A stretch of 64,000 nt of DNA, from assembly GCA_019155185.1 (NCBI GenBank), contig CM032809.1, positions 7,646,621-7,710,620 on the forward strand, written 5' to 3'. A program made the position numbers and the translations under genes. This document shows, piece by piece, positions 21,823 to 34,200 of the stretch; the first letter of the stretch is position 1, and each line of letters opens with the position of its first letter. Source of the stretch: Beaufortia kweichowensis. Lineage: Eukaryota > Chordata > Actinopteri > Cypriniformes > Gastromyzontidae. Below the pieces are notes generated by a model, which saw only the letters and a program-made list of their open reading frames with translations, had not been told where the DNA came from and made no database searches.

Positions 21823-23635
21823 TTGCTTATAATCACATTAGTGAGATTCACAGGCATGTGACAGAGGAAAGATATTATTGACACTGCTGTTAGGAGCAAA
21901 ATTTACAAACATGTGTACATTTGTAATTATTTATATTTTGTTGTAGTAAAGCTGACCAACTACATTTCTTTGAACATTTTTGAAAAACATTTATTGTATT
22001 GACTATTGATTGATGAACAGATTAAGGGCTAAAATCTTTCCTTCACAGATGGGACAGAGAGAAAACAGATGGATGACAGTAACACTCAAGGAAGTTGTGA
22101 ATGAAGTCAGTGTTTAAAGAATGACGTGATGATTTTCTTCTATCCTTAACAACCTGATTCTTGTTCATTCAGAGCTCAAAACGATCCTGGCATCTTATGA
22201 AACAGTTTACATTACTATAATTAAATATACAGTATGTTTAGGTCCTAGGACCTGTAATGAAGATCCTCTAAAGTACTCCAAAGTTTATCAAACTAATAGA
22301 GCTGAAAAGAGAAAGATCACTTTTGCAAATACAGTCTGGGAGAGAAGCTGGCTAAATGTAGTCTGGGTTTATCATATGATAAGTCTCAAAATTCAATAAT
22401 CAAATCACTGTATTAGATTAAGCTCTGGTAAAGTAATGTTTCTAAAGAAAGCTTGGTGACGGATCAGTGCTTTCAGTTGAGCTCTACTGTTAATGATTGC
22501 CTCAACACTAAGCCATGGCCTTTTAATTCTGTTTGTCATGAATTAAGTAAGAAATTCCAAATACGCAGTCTTTATTTAGCTCTAAAACTGTCCCCCATTT
22601 TAGTGTCTCTTAAACAAAAATGTTTGTGTTTAAACTAAAACAACTGCAGTTAAATGTACCCCTTATATTATTAGAATAGTCTGAAACGCCATGATCTAAC
22701 ACTCACAAAAGATGACTAAAAGCATTAAGGTTTTAGATGATACCTGCTGTTTTTCTAAATTCAGGTTAACGCACTGCAGAAATGGCCAATTAAGTGTCAT
22801 ATATTTTAATTCATATAGATACAGATGCAAAGAAAATCAAGCGCACCCATACAGTCGATATAGAAATGACATGACATTTGTGAACGTAAAAACATTTTGC
22901 CTGGGGAGCCGCTGTGAAACCATGTTCACAGCAAGCACACAGACAGGACCTTTATTCTATAGTCACAACATATATTTTTTCCTATATACACATTTATACA
23001 AAGACACAAAAAAGACATCCGTGTAGACCTAAATAAATACTGTAAACGTATGCTCTGAAAGACACGAGCACCAGAACACTGCATGCTCTGTTATGCGATT
23101 TTGAGTATACTTGGAAAAAGTATGTACTGCAATGCGTTTGCGATATGTTGCCGGCTAGGGGCTAAAATGTAGAAAGTTTCAGCCCAATAAATAACTACTG
23201 TGTAACAGTGATTCCTGTATTGACAGACCATCGGTTATTTTCCAAATAAAAAAAAGGAGTGTTACATTAACGCTTTATATCAAACCCTTGACCCCAATTC
23301 TGAACCCCTCAACTGTTCAAAAGTAATCAGTAGCCACAGCTGGCTGATCACTGGAAGCTTTTCCACAATCCCTCAAATCTTCCAATTAACATTGGTTAAA
23401 GCATGACAGTTCATGGGATCGTTTTCCTGCATGTCCTCACATTATGGGAAGATAGAGAAGCTGTACAACCCTGCTAATCCAGCAGCCATAAAAAGTCTTG
23501 AATTGATTTCTCTTGAACTTTAAAACTCTGTATAAAGTCTGTTAAGCTGCACATCATCTCTCTTGGCTTGTGTTTTTTCAGGGTTTTTGGTGCAATAATA
23601 AGAGACACTGGTTGAAGATGAAAGTTTTTTCATTG
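21823..23635. other. Spacer and clk2 3' UTR
   Basis: AT-rich stretch between the complexin promoter and the clk2 stop. The part nearest clk2 is presumably its 3' UTR; TTTATT (AATAAA on minus) occurs near 22567 and 22943. A 45-bp sequence at 22374-22419 repeats one at 21173-21218. No other gene seen. Confidence 0.5.
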
Positions 23636-26600
23636 TCACCGGCTGATGTCGCGATTCCCCTCCCAACTCTTTCCTGCGCTCTGCTCGGCAGCGATCAGGC
23701 TGCTCTGGAAAAAGGGATGTCTGAGGGAAGCAGCGAGAGAGATGCGTTTAGACGGCTCATACTCCAGCATAGCCTCTATGAGATCAAAGAGCTGATGATG
23801 CTCTTCAGCTTCAGACAGAAGATATCTCTGAAAAAGAGAGAAGAAAATTAATATACGGCCGTATCATGTTTTCACATAAACACCTATTTAGGAACCCAAA
23901 ATTTTCATGACCTTTCCAATTGTTTACAATTAACTGTATAAGGATTTATAACAATCACATTACAGATAACAATGGTCCAAAACTGTAGAAACATTATTTT
24001 TCATGACTATTGGGTTCCCTTGGTTGGTATGCAGGTACTAAGCAAATAATACACATTTTACAGCTAGCCATCTCAGTTCCTCACCCGTAAAGGTTTGCAG
24101 TTTTCTCTGACGTATCTTCCGGCTGAGGAGTTCTCATCCCAGTCCAGGCGCCCACGATAAAAGTATTTCTGTTTCCTGTGATCATTGTATCAGCATTTAA
24201 GTAATGTTTTAGAGGCACTGGCATGAAAACAGTGTTTTTAAAAGGCTTAACAAAAGCTTGCGAGTCAAATAAATTTACCTAGTTTTACGAATCATCCTTG
24301 ATGGCACAGGGCCCAAAATTCTCTCCATCATCGCTAAATGTTCCCGATTATCATGAGTCTAAGAAACATATCACAAAATCAGCACCAAATGCAAAATCTA
24401 ATAAAAAAATCAAAAGACACAAAAAGACAAATTACATTATAATAAAGGCTATATAACATCTTTTAACTTTATAGAATATGATGAATAAAATAATTGACAG
24501 ATTCTTTTTGTCCTGGCAAACACTGTTGAAACATGTTAAAAAACAGCTAAACAAAATAGTTGCCTGTCAACATTAAAGCACAGTAAGCTAAAGATGAAAT
24601 ATTCAAAAAATGTCTTAAACATTGCAGCAGACAGCATACGTTCCCATCAGCTCAGATTAAGAGCGGTTACCACAGATGCACTCTATGATCACATATACAA
24701 AGGGTGAATAGCAGGTGCTGTTCTTCAGTGTGTGCGTGTGGACTCCTATAACCCTGTGTTCTGATCTTAAGCTACTTAAACATAAGAATGGCCATGTAGA
24801 CCTCAGTCACGATTCAGAGAACTGGCCTGAAAAGGGCTATGCAGATTATGGAGGCATGTTTTGTACCTGAAAAAGCGTGAAGCCGAGGTAGTACTCAAAG
24901 AGAATGCATCCAATACTCCACACGTCACACGGCTGACTCCAACCCAGCTCTGAAACAGAAGAAAAGTAATAACGAGTACTGCTTTAAACTAGGAGGTCAT
25001 CTAGTGGTGATGTCAAAGTACTGCATTATAATATTGTGGTACACTACATGATACTGTTTATAAAGGCATTTGTCACATACAAGTCTTTGTATGTCAATAT
25101 CTGCAAAAACAACCTCTGTAGTTCATTAAAAAAAACAAGTTTTACAATGCAAGAATATACAATCAAATAGACAAATACATACACATCTCATTTATATTCA
25201 CATGCAAGTCTGTAGTCCCCAAGCAAAAAGCAGAAAACCTAACAACACATTAAGCTTGGGCATCTGCTCACATGGTTACCAGTCTTACGTTTGTATATTC
25301 CCTGCAGTCTACTGAATGAAGTCACTAGACGTCTCTAGCTGTGTCTAATTAAATATCACGTGGTGGAAAGGAAGAAAGTAATCCGATGTGCTGCTACAGT
25401 CATTAACTCATTCTTCACCAATAAAACACTATTATGAAATGTCTGTATGAACATGAAAGATTGCAGCACACAAAATATAAGTATTTGCCAAATCGAACAT
25501 AATACTTCTTCCTGAAATGCTCTAAATGTTGATAGCCGAAGGAGGCACAATCATACTTACCCAGAATAACTTCTGGGGCTCTGTAGTGCCGGGTAGAGAC
25601 AATAGTGCTGTGGTGCTCATGATCAAATGTAGCGCTGCCGAAATCCACCACCCTTACTGCTGTGTTCTTTACAGTACGCTCATCTCGCTTCTACAGAGAA
25701 AGAAAGGTGTCGTCAACCGTTTTAATATATATTCACTGTCAATTCATGTTATTACATAACTGAAGTAACCAACCAAGTTTAAGTAGTCAATCACCTTCTC
25801 TACATTGTATGTGATTGTGAAGTCAGAATTGACAAACAGAATGTTTTCTGGTTTTAGGTCTGTGTGGGTCAGCTTGTTCTCATGTAAAACTGCAAAGAAA
25901 AGAAACATCAAGATTGGTTGTTATGCTGGCACGTTATGTTTGTTGTAAATTTGTTTTTGGTGTAATTTTGGTGTTTACATTTTACAGCCAGGCAGATCTG
26001 GTAGGCCATGTGTCGCACTTGGCTGATGGAGTAAGGCAGGTAATTGTTCTCTTTGAGGAAGTCGAAAGTGCTAAGAGCCAGCAGCTCAAAACTGATACAC
26101 ATATGTCCGTGATAGTCGAACCAGTCAAACATCTGTACACACAGACTGAAGAGAAAAAGAGGGCAATGGGAAACTCTGTGTAATTCTGTGCATGGGATTG
26201 AATGGTCTTTGGTCTATCTGTAAATTAGTTTCATGCAAAGGTCCTGGTGCCAACTCACTTTGTATTCTCAGGATCCTTTTCATTGATTCTTTCCAGTACG
26301 TTAATCTCCAACCGTGCGGCCTCTTTGTACTTTTCCACGTTTTTGATGATCTTTAGTGCGACATGAGCTCCACCCCTTAAACAAACAAAAGACCACCCGT
26401 TACAAACATTTTACAGACTGAGAGGGTCTACAATAATTGAGTTTTTATTACTCTAATAAAGTACATAAGAATGTATGTAAATTACACAATAGTCAATTTT
26501 ATATTTTATACAAACAAGCCAAACATTTCTGTCCCCAGGAGGAGACAAATCTTAGCCCAACAACTATCCAGGTATTTTATGTTTGAAGTTCATGCTACAT

Positions 26601-29069
26601 GTAATCAAGCTGCTAAGCTGGTTGCTAGGTAGCGTCACTCACCTGCGATGATCAATACATTGCATCACCCTCCCAAAGGTCCCCTCACCCAAAGTGCTGA
26701 CGATCTCATCTGAGAGACACACAGAGAGGAAAAGAAGTAGAAAAGGGGAGGGGAGATGCAAAGACAGTATTTAGACAGAGGATAAACATTTAGCTAACAA
26801 GTTTTCTAAAATCTTTCATTTTTAACTACCGCTATCTTTTCGAATTAACCTAAAAAAAATATTCAACAATGCCAAGATGCACACACTCGAAAAATAAACA
26901 AGTTTTTCAACATTGAAACAGTCTGCATTTCATAAAAAAACACAGAAACGCAGACTTTCGCCCTAGTGATAAACTGTGCTTCAAAAACAGATTAGATTAG
27001 AAAGGCTAAAATAGTTATTTTTCTAGTTAAACCAATGATGGAAAGTTAACTCGAAAATAAACCAGATTAGATTTTTTTCTGAAAATGAAACATGTTCGTA
27101 AGGGCAATACAAGTCTTGTTGTAGTCATATAAATACTTCAACAAGAACTTCTGCAGATTTAGATTCCTAATAAAAGAAATATTACGAAGGCTTTAATTAA
27201 AAAAAAACATATTTTTGCTTTTTTACTCTAGGTTCCCAAAATTGAAGTGCTCGTGGATATGTCTAAGCATTCCCACGAATCATCTACACATCAACCCATC
27301 CCCATTTGAAAAATAAATAAGCGAGATCTAAGACATGTTGGACATGCCTTCCCCCTTGCCTGTTCTGGCAAAAGGGGAGAACATTCTACAACGGCATCAT
27401 CACCACCGTCAAGATCATGACCTCCTGCCCTCCCCTGTGTGTGTCTGCTGTGTGCTGGTACTGATAGGGAGAAAGGTTACGATATAGGAGTAGAGGAGTA
27501 GTAGTGGCAGTGTGTACATCTCTCTTGTAGGACGTCGCCACTCCGACAGATCAGGTGACCTTCCTCGTCGTCCCTCACACATAGTGCCCTCGTCCCGCTG
27601 TCACTCCGCTGCTTTCGGCCCCCAGCCAAGGTCACAGGTCACATCACGACCGCAGAGGGAGGAGGGGAGGTGGGCGGAGCGGGGAGAGTGGAGGGGCAGC
27701 CGTGGCGACGAAGATGAGCAGTGTTGTAGTTGTAGGTAGGATTGGTGGTCATTGGGCGAATCGTATGACACCACGTGAGGAGATATATATAACGATAGGG
27801 ATATAGTGCAAGGGATCAAGTCAAAGATAACATTTTACCCCTCCCTTCTTGCTTTTCATTCAAACTTCCCCTCATTCCTCTGCCTAGCAACCCTGACAAA
27901 GAGTCACAAAAAGCAACCTGCATCAACATTTACTCATAAGAGCACGAGTAAAGGCACTGAACACATCAGAACCGTCAATGCATAACATGTCAAAAAACAG
28001 GTTGCTCTAAAGTGAGGAAACAAATAAAAATTAGACAGCTCAAATTTTTTAAAACTTCTCTAAACTGGGGGAAAGATGTATATAGGCGTGTAGATAGAGC
28101 AAGAATGTGAGTTAAGTGGTATATATTATAAATACTGAGGTTTAATTTAATAGTTAACAATACAAGTCAAATTATTATGAGGGATTTATTCTTAAGCCTA
28201 CATAAGTAGTACCATAAACACTTAAAGCAAAGACTTGAATTATCTATTACTAATAATGGCAAAACGTCAAAAAAAAAAAAACGTAAAACAAAGGGAGTTT
28301 ATACTTACCAACTCCTGGGGCTGTGGAAAACAATAGCGTTAAGGAGAAGGAGAAGCAGAAGAGCACAGAGAAGGAGAAAGAAAGAATTGGGGAAGGGAAA
28401 GAGCAGGCTTGGGTGTTGAAGTACTCACCGAGGAGGATGGGCTATAGGACCTGGTTCTACGCCGCCTTCGTTTGTGCTTACGCCTGCTGCCTTTCCTCCG
28501 GTAGGAGCCCTCGTGGTCCCGATCGCGTCCTCGTCGGTAGTCGTAGCTGGGCGAGGCGTCGCGGGAGTAGTAGTTGCGCGGCGTTCCATGTTCTCTGACG
28601 CCGATCCCGGCTGTGTTCCTGTCGCCTATAACTCTCACGGTAGTGTCTGTCGTATGGCCTGCGGTCTGAAGAGCGATTGTCGTAGCTGCAGAGATGAGCA
28701 CAACATAATTATTTAGAGAACATGATTCTGCTTCATTCAACTTGGGTTTAAAGAGGTGTATGCAGCATTTATATATGGTTTATAAAACCACTGCATAATA
28801 GCTACAGTTAATAGTTAATGGTCTTGCTGGAATTAAGGTTGTGTGTGGTAGCGTTTCTCCAACAACCAACCATACCTCCTGGATCTTGCATAGCCAATTT
28901 CTTGCCTGTGTCCCCTTCCTCTCCTCTCATGTTCACTGCTAGAAGAGTACGAGGGAGAGCGACGATGTCGAGCTTTTCTCCCTCGCTCTCGATCCCGCTC
29001 CCGAAAACGATCCTGGTAGCTGCTGCGGCTGGCCCTCTCGGATGACTGGTACCGTCGGGAGTGCGGCAT
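23636..29069 (-). CDS. clk2: CLK2 dual-specificity LAMMER kinase
   Basis: Nuclear kinase that phosphorylates SR splicing factors. Exons: 29069-28876, 28685-28429, 27608-27518, 26709-26643, 26375-26259, 26145-25979, 25889-25795, 25690-25561, 24949-24867, 24358-24279, 24175-24085, 23827-23636. The ATG is the first triplet of its exon (MPHSRRYQSSERASR, the CLK2 start). An Arg/Ser-rich N-terminus is followed by kinase motifs: STLGEGTFGRV (P-loop), VALKIIKNVEKY (catalytic Lys), THTDLKPENILF, VVDFGSATFD, RHYRAPEVIL, and the LAMMER-family EHLAMMERILGP. It ends in RDISR, the CLK2 C-terminus. The second coding exon (28685-28429) contains an apparent one-base frame break: SYDNRSSDRRPYDRHYRESY is read in one frame and SRDASPSYDYRRGRDRDHEG in the next. 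Everything else joins in phase. Confidence 0.93.
27518..27608 (-). other. clk2: clk2 frame-shifting regulated exon (91 nt)
   Basis: Encodes RDDEEGHLICRSGDVLQER, matching the exon that in mammalian CLK genes is alternatively skipped. At 91 nt it is not a multiple of three, so skipping it breaks the frame before the kinase domain. It is isolated between introns of about 0.8 kb on each side, and the split codon T|AT (Tyr) with the next exon confirms its phase. Regulated skipping in fish is inferred from the mammalian precedent. Confidence 0.7.
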
Positions 29070-30480
29070 CTAATGAATAAGATATTACATAGCGGTTAAA
29101 AACTTTAATAAAATGAGACAAAGGGGTCTGCTATCTATACAATACTGTCATAATATATCAGTTTCACTTAGGTGCTGAAAAATAAATACTGAGAGGTTTT
29201 GTGTCTTTATAGACTGTCAGTAACTGGTTGTGGACTTTTTCTAAAACTGTGCTTTTAATGAATGTGTAAAGAAACTAACCTTTGGAAACTTCCTAAAAAA
29301 GTAAGTGTCAACAAAACCTGTTCAGAGGGTTGGTGGAAAAGCACTATTTACTATGGTGCTTACAAAATAAACAAGTGGTATAATGTAAAGTTTGCCAGTC
29401 ACTACAGCTTTTAATCGCTTTCTTAGCTTCTTAAAAATCCAGTGAATGGTGTTTCATGGCTTTTGTCCACATCTGTTACCTTTCAAGCAATTTTGAACTT
29501 GAATTTTTCTGATTTAGCCTCTGAACTCTGTTGTGAAATGTGTAAAGGCCATATGTAGGCAGATAAAGTGTCGAACAGGTGCTAAAACATTTGTAATAAA
29601 ACTTGAAAGGCAAAATAAATAATTAAGAAAGACATGAACACAGGAAGTCTTTCATTTGTCTATGCATTTTCAGGACTGCATTTCAAGATATTGTGTCACT
29701 TTATGCCTTTATTGTATTACTGATGAGCCACTAAAGCAAATTACAAATATCAAGTGAAACTGATATTTCAAGTGTCACAAATTCAAATGATTTTGCATAG
29801 GAAATCATCGAGAACAACACTCAATAATGGGGTTTTGCATTTATTTATAAAGTTGTATTATTCGTATTTAGGTTATTTAAATATAAACAAGTAAGTGTGC
29901 TAGAAAAGATTAATAGCCTAGAAGGGATAAAAATAGATAAATATTTAGACAAATGCGTTACAGATTAGACCTTTAACATCTTCAGCTTCAAATGTATCAA
30001 GTTTGTGTTACTCGAGCCAACTTCTATATTTAGTTGACAGACTGCAGATGCACATAAAGCATATAAGAAATATTTCGATTAGCTCAGAATGACCGACAGG
30101 TATTCATATAAACAAATGTACAGACGTGTATTATGCAAAACAAAAATAAACGATGTGTTTGCAGCGATCAAAAGACGCACTAAACAAGCTTGAGTTGTTG
30201 TTGTTTTTTAACAACTAGTTTTCCTGCAAAGTAAAGACAGGGAACTCATATTGAAGTGATTCAATCGTTTACAAGTTGGGCAACATCGACACATTGCATG
30301 TAGTTTTAAGATGAAAGTAAAAAAAAACATCGTATATTTTGCTAGCCGACTAGCTGCTCGACGGCCATTTTGAGATCTTAAAATCTTCAACGGGCCGTTT
30401 CTGAAATGCTTGTTTTTGGGGAGTTCGGTTGAGATAGGGTCAGAAATCGACAGACAATATGAATAATGTCGTGTAATCAC
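29070..30480 (-). other. clk2 leader intron
   Basis: Non-coding interval between the leader-exon donor at 30480 and the acceptor immediately before the clk2 ATG. It is AT-rich except for its upstream end, which has a YY1-like CAAAATGGCCG (minus strand) near 30363-30373. No gene seen. Confidence 0.6.
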
Positions 30481-30583
30481 CGTTTTAGCAGCCAGCCCTG
30501 TCCGTTTATCCCAAAGAAAATCCGTGTTGACGATTCGGATCCAAATCTCTACACTAATGCTGAGGAAAAAACTCACTTCCGGT
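30481..30583 (-). promoter_or_regulatory. clk2 leader exon and ETS-type promoter site
   Basis: The leader exon ends at a donor CTAAAACG|GTGATT (30481). About 95 bp upstream the minus strand carries ACCGGAAGT (30575-30583), a strong ETS consensus, followed by CG-rich sequence. There is no TATA box. Confidence 0.5.
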
Positions 30584-31023
30584 CCCTCCTCCCGCGCTTC
30601 TTTATACGTTACGTGCGCGTGTAATTTACTCCAAATTATTATGATGATAAAAGTTTTCGCCAAATATGATAGTTATTGCAATAAAACTGTGTTTAAAATC
30701 TGTTTATACAAATAAGGACATTTGATTATACACACTTTTAGTTCTTTAAATAAACTCTAATTTTGCTGTAGCAAACACTGGAGTAACCAATGTTTTGGTT
30801 TCTTATTTTGGCTTAAATTAGTTAAAAAAATAAGTTAACCCATACGTGTTGAATTTTACACTTAACAAATAACCTTCTAATAATATGAGGGAATATTTTG
30901 AAAATTATTTTAATTGTTGACGTTTATGTCAATTTCATCATTTCTCCATGTCTGTTTACATGTTTGTCTGAACAAAAGACACCAAAGATAATTTCTTCAA
31001 AACCTTTCATTTCATTTGCACAT

Positions 31024-31029
31024 TTTATT
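31024..31029 (-). terminator. Candidate poly(A) signal for setdb1
   Basis: AATAAA on the minus strand, 210 bp downstream of the setdb1 stop codon. Confidence 0.5.
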
Positions 31030-31239
31030 TACACTCGATATATAAACATAACATTAAGAATAATAAAAACAAATAAAAAAGGAAACAACACAAACTTCAA
31101 AATTCATATTGAATGGGTCCTGTTATTGGAATACAGTTTTAATGGTGTCACAGATTCATTTCTAATAGGCCAGTAAAACAGTGTAGAACAACACCACATC
31201 AAAAGAGAAATTTAGTGTTTTATCCTAAGTAAAAATGAA

Positions 31240-34200
31240 TCAGAGCAGCCGTCCTGTGCACCGTGATGAACCACAGCAGCAGAGCAGGACCTTCCCCTCC
31301 ACGCTGCCCACCTCATAGTTATAATCCCACGTCAACTCTGTGCCAGCTTTAATACGCCTGGTAAAGAAGAATGAGAGAGGAAGACACAACAGAGTTTAGA
31401 TCTTGCTTAAATATCAATGATTTTAAGTATGAATATAATAAACAAGTATGAACCGAGACACTGACTTGCTGGTAAAGAACGCAACCCAAGGGAACCGAAG
31501 GTCATGTGTGTCGACAAAGACATTCTGGACAAATAAATTGGGACTGCAGCTATGCTGTTGAGAGATAAAAACAAGTTATTCAAACAACATTTAATCACAT
31601 CACTATATATCCTACAAATGATAGGGTTTGTCTCACATTAATGAAGCGTCCGAGGTTGCCCTCCTGCCTTGCGTCGATGATGTAGCACGTCTCCTCTCCG
31701 TCAAACAGTCTGCGGGTGTTTCTGGCAAGTTGTGACTTCTTAGTTTTCTCACTGGCTGTACCAGATGTTTCTAGTGCTTTTACTCTTCTCTCAAACGACT
31801 TCATGGCGAAACAACGTTTAGGGCCTGTGACAGAGCAAATGAAAGACTTTGGAAATATCATGAAACGCTTATAATGAGGAATATGCCCTTAGAAGAACAC
31901 AGACTGACCGTCGGCTCCCTTTTGGTTAGTCAGGATGGTCACATTCTTCTGTGAACATTTTTCCTGTGGTTTATGCAATAACTTTTTCTTGCACACAGAC
32001 TTGTCGCAGACTGTATATGAAAAGAGGGGAGGCCAGGAAACATAACGGATAAACCGTTATGATCCATAAAACAGCAACAAATATCAGTCAAAAGCAACTA
32101 GTGTAGGATCTGTTTTTATTTAGTTTATGATCCCCTCATTGAGAACATTCAATCTGCATATTATCTTGTAGTAAACAGTAATGTATGCTAGATGTGTTTC
32201 AAATCACGATATGTTAAAAGAAAGACTAGATAGTGACTTTTTCAAGTGTGTATTAGTGTTTTCGTGTACAATACTTTCATACTCTTGTATGTTGTTTCTA
32301 TCACAAGTCATGTACGTTAAGTTTCATACATACGTGTAGTAGAAATATGAAAATTGAGATGCTCATCTTAATGATTAAAATCCCTTTACGTACTCTCTAT
32401 CTTACCATCAGTCTTCTCATGCTCAGTGTCCAGCTGCATAGGTTCATCTTTTTCTAAAGAAAAAAATATTTTAAAATCACACAAAACGTTTTATTGACAT
32501 GAAGATAGATAATTTCTTTGTACTCATGGCACAAAACAAAACTGCAAATCTCTGTTTGAGGAGGCTGGACATAATATTGACCAAACCTGATAGTTGACAA
32601 GATCTTTTCCAACCAATGGCGGATGGAGGGAGTGTTTATCAAGTTTGCAATTTCATTTGGTGCTGCCAGTTTAGATTTTTAGAACTTTAAATTTAGCACC
32701 CGACATACCTTCACCACTGTTAGAGTCATCATTAAAGATTGTATTTTTCCACAATGGACCCGTTTTCATGGTTATTGTCTTCTTGTTGCTTTCGATCTCC
32801 GTGTCCGAGCAGTAAGCCTCACTTTCATAACCCTCCTTCAGTTTTTCCACCCCCTCAATGAAGTCAAGATTGGCCAAGTACTCGTTACCAGACACCATGT
32901 CATCCTCATTCACTTTGTCTTCTGTTACTATTTTACCTGTGAGGTGCATGATATAAATACAGTCAAGAATTTATTTCCTGTATCTATGGACAATGACATT
33001 CCAAACGTTAATTTTTTCACCGGTGAAAACGCAAACGAAGGTTCCTTTGGCCACGTCATCTTTGCAGCGGATGCCCCATCCTTTGTGTTGAGTCATGAAG
33101 AGCTCCAGCCGCAGCTGCAGGCCGTGCTGAACCAACCTGTTACTGCAGATTCTGGGGTTGCAGCGGCAGAGAGCGTTACATTCATACACCCTATAAAAAC
33201 AGAGCAGAAGTTTTAAATTTTGTTTACATTTTTAAGGCGAATTTACATTTATATTATTATGCAATCTAGACCAAATCATAATTGTAGTACTTAAACATGA
33301 ACACGAATGTAATGGTGTGTAAATTATTTGTCATATACATGCTGAAAAATAATATACCATGCAGAACAATACACACATTATATACACAATGCAGAATAGA
33401 GAAGCGAGAGAGAGAGTTTCTAACCCTGTTGGTAAGGTTGTTTGCAATCTCTTATGTGTGTATCCAGCTGTAACATCTACAGGGCCGTCACTGCATAAGG
33501 ACGTGCCCTCGATGGTCATCCGATGACATGAACACTTTGTCCTGTCATACATATAAATACAGACTGTTATTTATGACATAAAAGCAAAAGTTAACCAAAA
33601 CAATTTCATTTGGTCATGATTTATTCATCCTAATGTTGTTCAAAACCTGTATGTTTTTCTTTTGTGGAACACGAAAGATTTTTTTGTGCATACAATAAAA
33701 GTTAATGTGGTCCGATGTTGTTTGATTTCCAACATTTTTCATAATATGTTTTTTGGGTTCTGCAGAAGAAAGTAAGTCATACAGGTTTGGAATGAGAAAA
33801 TGCAAGATGTTTTCAATTATGGTTGAACTGTCCTATTAAGAAACATTCACGTTTCATCTATTATGCAAATTAAAGACCTGAAAAAAATTTTCTGTGGTAC
33901 TTGCCACAAGTGCCTAACCAGCATTAAAGCCAAAAGCTTTCTTTAATTTAACTTGATGCTTGTGCAAATGATTATACTACACAAAAAGACTCATAAGAGC
34001 ACCTGTCCCGACAGCCATCCGTGCAGTCACAGCCGGTCAGGAAATCTAAGCTTGTGTTGATGGAGATGCCCGGAGCCAGAAATCTGTCTTTGATGTATAT
34101 GACGCTAGGAGCAGGTGTACAGTCCACCTCATTAACACAGGGCAACGGGAAAACCTCCTTGCCCTTCGATATGTCCGCAGGTACAGGTAAGGCTGGCTGG

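Noticed and set aside
30208..30663. 151-codon minus-strand open frame
   Set aside because: It spans the clk2 promoter, leader exon and leader intron; the splice sites there explain the region better.
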